From an uncultured Oscillospiraceae bacterium (lineage in GTDB: Bacteria > Bacillota > Clostridia > Oscillospirales > Ruminococcaceae), in assembly GCA_900547015.1 (NCBI GenBank), contig URFD01000045.1, positions 1-11,645 of the forward strand: a DNA stretch of 11,645 bases, given 5' to 3'. Below the pieces are notes generated by a model. It was not told the origin of the DNA, searched no databases, and saw only the letters and a program-made list of their open reading frames with translations. Of this stretch, positions 1-6,888 are shown piece after piece. Numbering within the stretch: the stretch's first letter is position 1; each line of letters begins with the position of its first letter. The translations under genes were made by a program, and so were the position numbers.

Positions 1-97
1 AACCCCCGACCGGGGTTCGACAACTGGCGCAGCCAGTTGGACAGACCGCGCACGCAGTAAGCGGGCTGCCCCTCAGGTCGCAGCAAAGGTAGGCCAG
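1..97. other. GC-rich non-oppB segment with two tandem hairpins at the window edge
   Basis: About two thirds of these bases are G or C by hand count, clearly richer than the genes that follow. Two hairpins stand back to back. The first pairs AACCCC (1-6) with GGGGTT (12-17). The second pairs CAACTGGC (21-28) with GCCAGTTG (32-39) around a three-base loop. The frame of the downstream permease stays open to base 2, but its translation (rich in Ala, Arg, Thr, Ser) does not resemble the hydrophobic first membrane helix and Gly-Asp-Pro motif expected before this point in a DppB/OppB protein. The other two forward frames stop at 58-60 and 94-96. The segment could be the end of an inserted element, a rearrangement joint or an assembly artefact. 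The sequence alone does not decide. Confidence 0.5.
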
Positions 98-907
98 ATG
101 CCGGAACAGGCACAGGCTATCATCAATGCGAAGTACGGCTTCGATAAGCCGGTCACAGAGCGTTACTTTATGTATATGAAGAACCTGCTGACCACCGGTG
201 ATTTCGGTGAGTCCATTATCTACAACGGCAAAACTGCCAACGATGTTATCAAAGAAAATACACTGATTTCCGCTAAGATCGGTCTGATGGCTCTGATCCT
301 TCAGGTTACCATCGGTATCTGTCTGGGTATGATTTCCGCACTGAACCGAGGGCGCCCAGTGGACAACATCATTCGATTTATGGTTGTTCTGGCCATCTGT
401 GTACCAAGCTTCGTTTTCGCGGCGTTGCTACAGTACTTCTTGGCGTTCAAGTGGAAGCTGGTACCGGTCTTCGGTTGGGGCCAGCTCAAACACTACGTCC
501 TGCCGGTTACTTCGTTCGCACTCGGCGGTATCGCCTCCTACACGAAGTACACCAGAAACAGCACCCTCTCTGTTATCAGTGAGGACTATGTTGTAACTGC
601 AAAGGCAAAGGGCTGCACCAAGGGCAGAATCGTGAGAAAGCACATTTTCCGCAATGCGATGATTCCAATCGTTACCATGATCGGCCCAGCCGTTGCAGGT
701 ATCTTCGGTGGTTCCTTCGTTATTGAAAAGATGTTCTCGATTCCGGGACTTGGATGCTACTATATGAAGTCGGTATCCGATAACGACTACACCATGATTA
801 TCGGATTGACCATTTTCTATGCAATGCTGTACGTTGCATCCCTGATCGTGGTCGACATTCTGTATGGTCTGGTAGACCCACGTATCCGTGTTGCCAACAA
901 GAAATAG
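98..907 (+). CDS. Peptide-type ABC transporter permease, DppB/OppB family, N-terminus missing
   Basis: This is one of two membrane subunits that form the substrate channel of a peptide-type ABC importer. The 269 visible residues contain about five membrane helices (near residues 60-80, 92-115, 131-150, 188-208 and 232-256). The cytoplasmic EAA-type coupling loop lies at about 162-181 (EDYVVTAKAKG followed by a basic stretch). The C-terminus ends in the family's usual LVDPRIRV. Family members normally have about 310-340 residues and a first helix followed by a PGDP motif. Here the protein begins in the periplasmic stretch just after that (PEQAQAI then KYGFDKP), so about 50 residues are absent. 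The Met at 98 is probably an internal residue and has no Shine-Dalgarno site in front of it. The open frame reaches the window edge, but the upstream codons do not look like the missing part. Permease C follows after 12 bases. Family assignment is firm; whether the gene is functional is doubtful. Dipeptide and oligopeptide transporters cannot be told apart here. Confidence 0.9.
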   Translation: MPEQAQAIINAKYGFDKPVTERYFMYMKNLLTTGDFGESIIYNGKTANDVIKENTLISAKIGLMALILQVTIGICLGMISALNRGRPVDNIIRFMVVLAICVPSFVFAALLQYFLAFKWKLVPVFGWGQLKHYVLPVTSFALGGIASYTKYTRNSTLSVISEDYVVTAKAKGCTKGRIVRKHIFRNAMIPIVTMIGPAVAGIFGGSFVIEKMFSIPGLGCYYMKSVSDNDYTMIIGLTIFYAMLYVASLIVVDILYGLVDPRIRVANKK

Positions 908-919
908 AGGTGAGATAAG

Positions 920-1870
920 ATGGCTGAGAATCAGAATAATACAATGGTTCAGGAAGCTCCGCTGACAGACGACCTGTTCGAAAGAATCGGTACAGAGGGT
1001 TTATCGGGAGAAGATATCGGTAAACAGTCTCTGACATACTGGGCGGACGTTTGGAGAAGATTCCGCTCCAACAAAATGGCACTTTTAGGTTTGATCCTTC
1101 TGGTTTTGGTAATCTGCCTGCTTTTCGCAGGACCGATGATGTCGGGCAAGGATTATCAGTTTATTAATACCGCTGTCAAAAACCAGGGACCAAGCTCCGA
1201 ATATTGGTTCGGTACCGATGATATGGGCCGTGACCTGTTTACCCGTGTTTGCGTAGGCGGCCGAGTTTCCATCTATATCGGTCTTGCTTGTACCTGCGTT
1301 ATGTTCGTTGTCGGCTCTCTGGTCGGTGCTCTGGCCGGTTTGAAGGGCGGCTGGGTCGATGACCTGATCATGCGAATCTGCGAGCTGATTGGTAACCTTC
1401 CATACCTCATCATCGTTGTAATCCTCTCGATGGTAATGGGAAGAAGTATGTTCTCTCTGGTATTTGCAATGTCGTTGACCTCATGGGTCGGCACCACCCG
1501 TATGGTTCGTGGTCAGATTCTCCAGATCAAAGAGATGGACTACGTTCAGGCTGCAAAAGCACTGGGTGCTAACACCAAACGAATCATCCTCAAACACCTG
1601 CTTCCAAACACTCTGGGCATCATCATGGTTGACGTTACCATGTCTGTTCCGGGATTTATCTTCAGTGAGTCCTTCTTGAGCTACATCGGTTTGGGTATCA
1701 GACCACCGGAAACCAGCTGGGGCGCACTGGCAAGTGCAGGTCAGCAGCAGTTGATGTTCTATCCTTATCAGCTGTTCTTCCCATGTCTGCTGATCGTTAT
1801 CACCATCTTGTCCTTCCATCTCATCGGCGATGGACTTTCGGACGCACTTGACCCGAAACTCAGACAGTAG
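920..1870 (+). CDS. Peptide-type ABC transporter permease, DppC/OppC family
   Basis: This is the second membrane subunit of the importer, expected to pair with permease B in the cytoplasmic membrane. It has 316 residues, normal for the family. An acidic cytoplasmic N-terminus of about 50 residues precedes the first helix (about 53-72). The OppC signature FGTDDMGRDLF lies at 97-107. Several further helices follow, then the EAA coupling loop (VQAAKALGAN), which contacts the ATPases. The ending GDGLSDALDPKL is characteristic of DppC/OppC. The ATG at 920 is preceded by GAGGTGAG (907-914), which overlaps the stop codon of the upstream permease, so the two are probably translated from one message. 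The ATPase gene begins 12 bases downstream. No damage or unusual residues are seen. The substrate is not readable from the permease. Confidence 0.95.
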   Translation: MAENQNNTMVQEAPLTDDLFERIGTEGLSGEDIGKQSLTYWADVWRRFRSNKMALLGLILLVLVICLLFAGPMMSGKDYQFINTAVKNQGPSSEYWFGTDDMGRDLFTRVCVGGRVSIYIGLACTCVMFVVGSLVGALAGLKGGWVDDLIMRICELIGNLPYLIIVVILSMVMGRSMFSLVFAMSLTSWVGTTRMVRGQILQIKEMDYVQAAKALGANTKRIILKHLLPNTLGIIMVDVTMSVPGFIFSESFLSYIGLGIRPPETSWGALASAGQQQLMFYPYQLFFPCLLIVITILSFHLIGDGLSDALDPKLRQ

Positions 1871-1882
1871 GAGGAAGCAATC

Positions 1883-2911
1883 ATGAGCGAAAAAATATTA
1901 GAGGTAAAAGATTTAAATGTTTCCTTCCATACCTACGCAGGCATTTCCCATGCAGTTCGTGGCGTTGATTTCCATCTGAACCGCGGTGAAACACTGGCAA
2001 TCGTCGGCGAATCTGGTTGTGGAAAAACAGTAACATCCAAAGCAATCATGGGCTTGCTGCCAAAGCCGCAGACCCAGATTAAGATGGACGGAGAATCCGC
2101 CATCCTGTTCCATGGAGAAAACCTCCTGGACTACACCGAAAAGCAGATGACCGAGGTTCGCGGAAGCAAAATCTCGATGATTTTCCAGGACCCGATGACC
2201 TCCCTGAACCCGACCATGAAGATCGGTGACCAGATTATGGAGAGTATCATCATCCACCAGAAGATCAGCAAAGAGGAAGCCAGAGCACAGGCACTCAAGA
2301 TGCTGGAGCTGGTTAAGATTCCAAACGCAGAGCAGAGAATGAAGCAGTATCCGTTCGAGTTCTCCGGCGGTATGAGACAGAGAGCAATGATTGCAGTTGC
2401 TCTGGCTTGTAAACCGGAAGTGCTGATTGCGGACGAACCGACCACCGCTCTGGACGTTACCATTCAGGCACAGATTATGGACCTGATTGGCGAGCTGCAG
2501 AAAGAGCTGAACATGGCTGTTATTCTGGTAACCCACGACTTGGGCGTTGTTGCCAGCGTTGCAGACCGGATTCAGGTTATGTACGCAGGCAAGATTATCG
2601 AGCGCGGAACCGTAGACGAAATCTTCTACCATCCGACTCATCCATATACCAGAGCGCTTTTGAGCTCGGTACCAAAGGTTAACACCAACAACAAGGAGAC
2701 CCTGTATTCCCTGAAGGGTACTCCTCCGGATCTGATCAACCCACCAATCGGCTGCTCCTTTGCACCGCGTTGTGAGTACGGCATGAAGATCTGCCGTCAG
2801 AAATATCCGGAAATCACTCAGTTCACTGACTCTCAGCAGTGCTCCTGCTGGCTGCATCATCCAAAGGCAGACGTAAGCGGACTGCCGGTAGAGATTTTCA
2901 AAAGGGGGTAG
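1883..2911 (+). CDS. Peptide-type ABC transporter ATP-binding protein, DppD/OppD family
   Basis: This is a cytoplasmic ATPase that should pair with the next gene's product to power import. It has 342 residues. Walker A is GESGCGKT at 42-49, the Q-loop FQDP begins at 101, the ABC signature SGGMR is at 161-165, and Walker B LIADEP is at 181-186 with catalytic Glu185. The C-terminal oligopeptide-transporter extension carries the HPYTRALLSSVP motif. It ends with a cysteine set at 291, 297, 304, 320 and 322 (C-x5-C-x6-C, then CxC). Related DppD/OppD proteins have this Cys pattern, and an iron-sulfur cluster has been reported in at least one; the use here is inferred. The ATG at 1883 has AGGAGG at 1869-1874, overlapping the previous stop codon. 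All catalytic motifs are intact. Confidence 0.96.
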   Translation: MSEKILEVKDLNVSFHTYAGISHAVRGVDFHLNRGETLAIVGESGCGKTVTSKAIMGLLPKPQTQIKMDGESAILFHGENLLDYTEKQMTEVRGSKISMIFQDPMTSLNPTMKIGDQIMESIIIHQKISKEEARAQALKMLELVKIPNAEQRMKQYPFEFSGGMRQRAMIAVALACKPEVLIADEPTTALDVTIQAQIMDLIGELQKELNMAVILVTHDLGVVASVADRIQVMYAGKIIERGTVDEIFYHPTHPYTRALLSSVPKVNTNNKETLYSLKGTPPDLINPPIGCSFAPRCEYGMKICRQKYPEITQFTDSQQCSCWLHHPKADVSGLPVEIFKRG

Positions 2912-2917
2912 GAAGAC

Positions 2918-3901
2918 GTGGCTGAAAAGGAAGTACTGATTGAAGTAAAAGACCTGAAAAAATATTTCCAGGTTGGCAAACACGCAACCCTGAAAGCGGT
3001 TGACGGTGTAAATTTTAAAATCTACAAGGGCGAGACACTGGGTCTGGTTGGCGAGTCCGGCTGCGGTAAGACCACCTGCGGCAAGACCGTTATGGGTCTG
3101 TACGAAGCAACCGGCGGTCAGGTCATCTTTGATGGCGTTGACATCCACAGTCTGAACAAAAAGGAGAAAAAGGAATTTACCAAACGGGCACAGATCATCT
3201 TCCAGGACCCGTACTCCTCTCTGAACCCTCGTATGACCGTTGAGGATATCATCGGTGAAGGTATCGATATCCACGGCTTGTATAAAGGCGACGCACGCCG
3301 CGAGCGCATCCATCATCTGCTCGAGCTGGTTGGCTTGAACAAAGAGCACGCAATGCGTTTTCCGCATGAGTTCTCCGGTGGTCAGCGTCAGCGTATCGGT
3401 ATTGCAAGAGCGCTTGCAATCGAACCGGAATTCATCGTTTGTGACGAGCCAATCTCCGCATTGGACGTTTCCATTCAGGCACAGGTTGTCAACCTTCTGA
3501 TTAAGCTTCAGAAGGAGTTGGGTCTGACCTACCTGTTCATCGCCCACGACCTGTCGATGGTAAAGCATATCTCCGACCGTGTCGGCGTTATGTATCTGGG
3601 CAGCATGGTAGAATTTGCAGACAGTGACGAGCTGTATGCAAAACCGCTGCACCCATACACCAAAGCCCTGATGTCCGCAATTCCGATTCCGGACCCGAAT
3701 GCAGAAAAAGAAAAGAAACGTATCCCGATTGAAGGCGAGATCCCGAGCCCAATCAATCCAAAGCCAGGATGCCGTTTCGCAGCCCGCTGCAAATATGCAA
3801 CCGACGAGTGCAGAAAGACCACTCCAGAGCTGGTTGAAGTTTTGCCGGGTCACTTTACCGCTTGCCACAAGGTAAAGGAAATCAATGAATTAGGTCTGTA
3901 G
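2918..3901 (+). CDS. Peptide-type ABC transporter ATP-binding protein, DppF/OppF family
   Basis: This is the second ATPase of the importer, 327 residues. Walker A is GESGCGKT at 45-52, the Q-loop is FQDPYSSLNP near 95-104, the signature SGGQR is at 153-157, and Walker B FIVCDEP is at 172-178 with Glu177. The C-terminal extension has HPYTKALMSAIP and four cysteines at 285, 291, 298 and 316, the same C-x5-C-x6-C spacing as its partner. The start is a GTG at 2918. It is chosen because AGGGGG (2903-2908) lies at proper distance and overlaps the end of the upstream gene, and the N-terminal sequence from there matches the family. The six-base gap to the preceding stop suggests coupled translation. 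The solute-binding gene follows 41 bases later. Confidence 0.95.
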   Translation: MAEKEVLIEVKDLKKYFQVGKHATLKAVDGVNFKIYKGETLGLVGESGCGKTTCGKTVMGLYEATGGQVIFDGVDIHSLNKKEKKEFTKRAQIIFQDPYSSLNPRMTVEDIIGEGIDIHGLYKGDARRERIHHLLELVGLNKEHAMRFPHEFSGGQRQRIGIARALAIEPEFIVCDEPISALDVSIQAQVVNLLIKLQKELGLTYLFIAHDLSMVKHISDRVGVMYLGSMVEFADSDELYAKPLHPYTKALMSAIPIPDPNAEKEKKRIPIEGEIPSPINPKPGCRFAARCKYATDECRKTTPELVEVLPGHFTACHKVKEINELGL

Positions 3902-3927
3902 AGTACATACAGCTAATGATAAACGTT

Positions 3928-3937
3928 AAGGAGGAAG
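3928..3937 (+). promoter_or_regulatory. Strong ribosome binding site that fixes the lipoprotein start
   Basis: AAGGAGGAAG lies 5-8 bases before the ATG at 3943. An upstream in-frame ATG at 3916 would place this site inside the gene and add nine non-signal residues (MINVKEEVI). The site therefore decides for 3943, which begins a classic lipoprotein signal peptide. Confidence 0.85.
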
Positions 3938-3942
3938 TAATA

Positions 3943-5694
3943 ATGAAAAAATCCAAATGGCTTGCCCTTCTGATGGCTGCGACCATGGTTATGGGCGTCA
4001 TGACCGGTTGCGGTGGCGGTGACACCAATGCACCAGCTACCGGCGATGCAGGTACAACTGCAACCACCGAGAAGAAAGACGAGAAGAAAGATGACAAAAA
4101 AGACAGCAAGGGTGGCGAGCAGGTAATCAACCTGAGCTCCGGCAGCATCGTTGTTGGTCTGAACCCAATCCAGAATACCACCAGCCCTGACAACTCGGCT
4201 CATAACAAAATCTGTGACACTCTGGTAAGAAACAATGCTGTTGAAGGCAATACCACTGAAATCGTTCCTGGCGCAGCAGAGAGCTGGGATGTTAGCGAAG
4301 ATGGTCTGACCTACACCTTCCATATGCGCGAAAACGCAAAATGGAGCGACGGTGTTCCGCTTACTGCTAACGACTTTGAATACACCTTCAAACTGATGGC
4401 TGACCCGAACTCCGGTTCCACCAGCGGCTGGCTGTTCGACGGCATCATCGAAAACTTCGGTGAGGCTCTGTACAGCAAAGGCAAAACTCCAGACGAAATC
4501 GCTGTTAAAGCTCTCGACGACAAAACTCTGGAAGTAAAACTGGTTCACCCAGCATCCTACTTCCTGGAGCTGCTGCATGCTGTATATCCAGTAAGACAGG
4601 ACAAATATGAAGAGTGGGGCGACGCTTACGGCTCTTCCGCAGACAAGATCATCTGCAGCGGTCCTTTCATGGTTGAAAGCTGGAACCAGAACACTGAAAT
4701 GATCCTTGTTAAAAACCCAAATTACTGGAACGCTGAAAACGTAAAACTGGATAAGATCCACACCAGAATCATCCAGGAAAACGCTACCGCAGTTCAGGCA
4801 TTCCTGAGCGGCGAAATCGACATCACCAGCACTACTGATGCGAACTGGCAGAATATGATCGAAGAGTCCGGTCTTGCTATCACTGAAGTTGTTCCGGACA
4901 ACGCACCAGAGTTCCTGATGTGCAACCTGCAGAACGAATACCTCTCCAACACCAAGATCCGTCAGGCTCTGTCCATCGCATTCGACCGCGAGCAGTACAT
5001 CCAGGACCTGTGGAACGGCAACGGCACCCCACTGTACTCCGTAATGCCTGACACCATGATGGTTGGCGATACTCCATACCATGAACTGGTTAACGACAGA
5101 AACCACTTTGTTAAGACCATGCAGGAAGAAAATCCAGATCCAAAAGCTCTGCTCATCGAAGGTCTGAAAGAGCTGGGCAAATCCGAAGATCCTTCTCAGG
5201 TTACAATCCGTTACGCGAGCCGTGGTACAAATGAACTTTCTAAGAAGCTGGCTGAGTGGTTCAAACAGACTTGGGAAACCACACTGGGCATCAATGTTCA
5301 GATCGATATGATGGAATGGAACATCATGTGGGATAAGATCGACGCTGGTGACTATGACCTCGCTTGCGGCGGTTGGGGCCCATACTACAACGAGCCAAGT
5401 GCAATCCTGACCCTGTTCGACCCAATCAACGGTTACTTCAACGCTAAGAAGATGGGCTGGACCAACGAGAACGCTGACAAATTCAAAGCAATCTGCGATC
5501 AGGCAACCAACACTGTTGATGTAAAAGAAAAAGCTGAACTCTATCTCCAGGCTGAAGAGCTGCTCGTTAAAGATGCAATCATCATGCCAGAATACCTGAG
5601 CAACAGCCCAACATACGTTGCAAAATATGTTAAGAACTACCCAATCTGCACAAACGGCAGCATTGACTGGTCTCAGGTCTATATTGAGAAATAA
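3943..5694 (+). CDS. Peptide-type ABC transporter solute-binding lipoprotein, DppA/OppA (family 5)
   Basis: This is the extracytoplasmic receptor that captures the ligand and delivers it to the permease pair. It has 583 residues from the ATG at 3943. The signal peptide has a Lys-rich start (MKKSK), a hydrophobic core and the lipobox-like MTGC, so Cys23 should be lipid-modified and anchor the protein on the outer face of the membrane. A flexible Gly/Thr/Ala and then Lys/Asp linker (about 24-60) leads to the family 5 binding domain. Family landmarks include WSDGVPLTANDFEYTFKLM, CSGPFMVESW followed by NPNYWNAENVKLDKI, and IRQALSIAFDRE. The length is somewhat above the usual 520-560 because of the linker. 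Codons look highly biased, as expected for an abundant receptor. It is the last transporter gene and is followed by a hairpin. The ligand cannot be predicted; peptides are the usual substrate, but nickel, heme and sugar-binding relatives exist. Confidence 0.95.
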   Translation: MKKSKWLALLMAATMVMGVMTGCGGGDTNAPATGDAGTTATTEKKDEKKDDKKDSKGGEQVINLSSGSIVVGLNPIQNTTSPDNSAHNKICDTLVRNNAVEGNTTEIVPGAAESWDVSEDGLTYTFHMRENAKWSDGVPLTANDFEYTFKLMADPNSGSTSGWLFDGIIENFGEALYSKGKTPDEIAVKALDDKTLEVKLVHPASYFLELLHAVYPVRQDKYEEWGDAYGSSADKIICSGPFMVESWNQNTEMILVKNPNYWNAENVKLDKIHTRIIQENATAVQAFLSGEIDITSTTDANWQNMIEESGLAITEVVPDNAPEFLMCNLQNEYLSNTKIRQALSIAFDREQYIQDLWNGNGTPLYSVMPDTMMVGDTPYHELVNDRNHFVKTMQEENPDPKALLIEGLKELGKSEDPSQVTIRYASRGTNELSKKLAEWFKQTWETTLGINVQIDMMEWNIMWDKIDAGDYDLACGGWGPYYNEPSAILTLFDPINGYFNAKKMGWTNENADKFKAICDQATNTVDVKEKAELYLQAEELLVKDAIIMPEYLSNSPTYVAKYVKNYPICTNGSIDWSQVYIEK

Positions 5695-5703
5695 GACTTG
5701 ATC

Positions 5704-5734
5704 AAACAGGCACCCTGCAAAGGGTGCCTGTTTT
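5704..5734 (+). terminator. Strong 13-bp hairpin after the solute-binding gene; terminator or partial attenuator
   Basis: AAACAGGCACCCT (5704-5716) pairs perfectly with AGGGTGCCTGTTT (5721-5733) around a GCAA tetraloop, ten bases after the stop codon. The T-run is short (TTTT, 5731-5734) and partly inside the stem. The amidohydrolase gene starts 37 bases later with no convincing promoter between. Partial termination or 3'-end protection of the abundant receptor message is therefore more likely than a complete stop. Confidence 0.75.
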
Positions 5735-5770
5735 GAAATAAAAATTAATTTGCCAGGAGGGAGTAAAAAA

Positions 5771-6886
5771 ATGTATCTGATTAAAAATGGAACCGTACAT
5801 ATCGGCAACGGTGAGGTCATCGAAAATTGTGATGTCCTGACCGAAGGCAAGCTCATCCGCAAGGTTGGATGCCATCTCCCAGAGGAGGGAGCAGAGGTCA
5901 TCGACGCTACCGGATGCCACGTATTCCCGGGATTTATCGACCCGGTATCCAGCATCGGCGCGATGGGTATCCCAAGCCGTTACCCGGACAACAATGAAAG
6001 AACCGACCCGGTTGTACCGGAAATGAACCTGCGCTACAGCATCGACCCGGACGAGGTCAATGCACAGGAATTTTATAAGAGCGGTATCACAACCGTAGGT
6101 CTTTCCGCAGCCAGCAACAACCTGATGGGCGGACAGATTGCTGTCTGCAAAACTGCTCCACAGAGAATGGGTGAGCGTCTGGTAAAGGAACACGCAGGAC
6201 TGAAATGCAGCGTGACCAGCAGTGTTAAGAGCACCTTCGGCTCCAAAGACCAGCTGCCAATGACCCGCATGGGTGCGTTCCAGCTCTTCAAAGAAACTCT
6301 GCGCGCAGCTCGTGCAGAAGAAGCAGAGAAGCGCACAACAAAGCAGAAGGCAATCATCGAAGTATTTGATGAGCTGAAGATGCCGGTATTCTGCGCTGCA
6401 CAGAGCAAGGGCGAAATCGACGGCCTGCTGCACATGATGAAGGATGAAAAGGTTCAGATGTACATCGTGGATGCATTTGACTTTGCAGGCTCGGTAGAGG
6501 AGCTGAAAAAACAGAATGTCGGTCTGGTAATCGGCAACGTCAACAACTGCTCCCAGATTGCAAGATACGGGATGGACCTGTCCAAGGTCGTTGACCTGGT
6601 AGAAAACGGCAACCTCATTGCCTTCACCAACACCAACGGCGGATATTCGGAAGGCCGCGAGGTATTCCTCTGGACCGCAATCGAACTGTATCGTGCAGGC
6701 GTTGCAGCTGAGGATATCGTCAAGATGATGTGTCTGCACCCGGCTCAGATGCTCGGCATCGAGGACCGCGTCGGCACTCTGGAAGAAGGCAAGGAAGCGG
6801 ATCTCTCTGTCTTTACAGGTCATCCGGTCACCACTTATGCAGCTAGTGTAGCACACAGCATGGTTAATGGGGAGGTTCTGTTCTAA
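5771..6886 (+). CDS. Amidohydrolase-family protein lacking all metal ligands (probable pseudoenzyme)
   Basis: The 371 residues align end to end with the next gene's product and belong to the imidazolonepropionase-related (COG1228-type) amidohydrolases. Shared landmarks are the N-terminal beta-sandwich ending EVIDATG, PGFID at 53-57, RTDPV at 77-81, GITTV at 105-109, LPMTRMG at 162-168 and the C-terminal LHPAQMLGIEDRVGTLEEGKEADL. The metal-binding residues are gone. The HxH after PGxID is Val59/Ser61, the strand 5 His is replaced by Cys208 or Ala209, the strand 6 His by Asp234, and the strand 8 Asp by Asn287. Ordinary hydrolysis by a divalent-metal centre is therefore not expected. The frame is intact and well conserved, so it is not a decaying gene. 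The start is the ATG at 5771 with AGGAGGGAG (5755-5763); a TTG at 5750 lies before this site. Its stop overlaps the next start (TAATG), suggesting coupled synthesis and perhaps a heteromer with its active paralogue. That role is inferred. Confidence 0.85.
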   Translation: MYLIKNGTVHIGNGEVIENCDVLTEGKLIRKVGCHLPEEGAEVIDATGCHVFPGFIDPVSSIGAMGIPSRYPDNNERTDPVVPEMNLRYSIDPDEVNAQEFYKSGITTVGLSAASNNLMGGQIAVCKTAPQRMGERLVKEHAGLKCSVTSSVKSTFGSKDQLPMTRMGAFQLFKETLRAARAEEAEKRTTKQKAIIEVFDELKMPVFCAAQSKGEIDGLLHMMKDEKVQMYIVDAFDFAGSVEELKKQNVGLVIGNVNNCSQIARYGMDLSKVVDLVENGNLIAFTNTNGGYSEGREVFLWTAIELYRAGVAAEDIVKMMCLHPAQMLGIEDRVGTLEEGKEADLSVFTGHPVTTYAASVAHSMVNGEVLF

Positions 6887-6888
6887 TG
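6869..6888 (+). promoter_or_regulatory. Translational coupling site between the two amidohydrolase genes
   Basis: GGGGAGG (6869-6875) lies inside the end of the upstream gene, ten bases before the ATG at 6886. The stop TAA (6884-6886) shares its last base with that ATG, giving TAATG. Such overlap usually lets terminating ribosomes restart, keeping the two products at similar levels. Confidence 0.8.

Noticed and set aside
14..20. GGTTCGA resembling a tRNA T-loop
   Set aside because: No matching T-stem, anticodon arm or acceptor stem can be built around it; it is part of the first hairpin.
1913..3868. Very long minus-strand open frame opposite the two ATPase genes
   Set aside because: It is antisense to two unmistakable ABC ATPases with all motifs, its translation is low-complexity and resembles no family, and it arises from codon bias on the coding strand.
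3916..3942. Earlier ATG for the solute-binding lipoprotein
   Set aside because: The Shine-Dalgarno site lies inside this extension, and the added residues would spoil the signal peptide start.
3913..5955. Very long minus-strand open frame opposite the solute-binding gene
   Set aside because: It spans the whole lipoprotein gene, a hairpin and the next gene's start; no ribosome site or family resemblance. It is a shadow of the biased coding strand.
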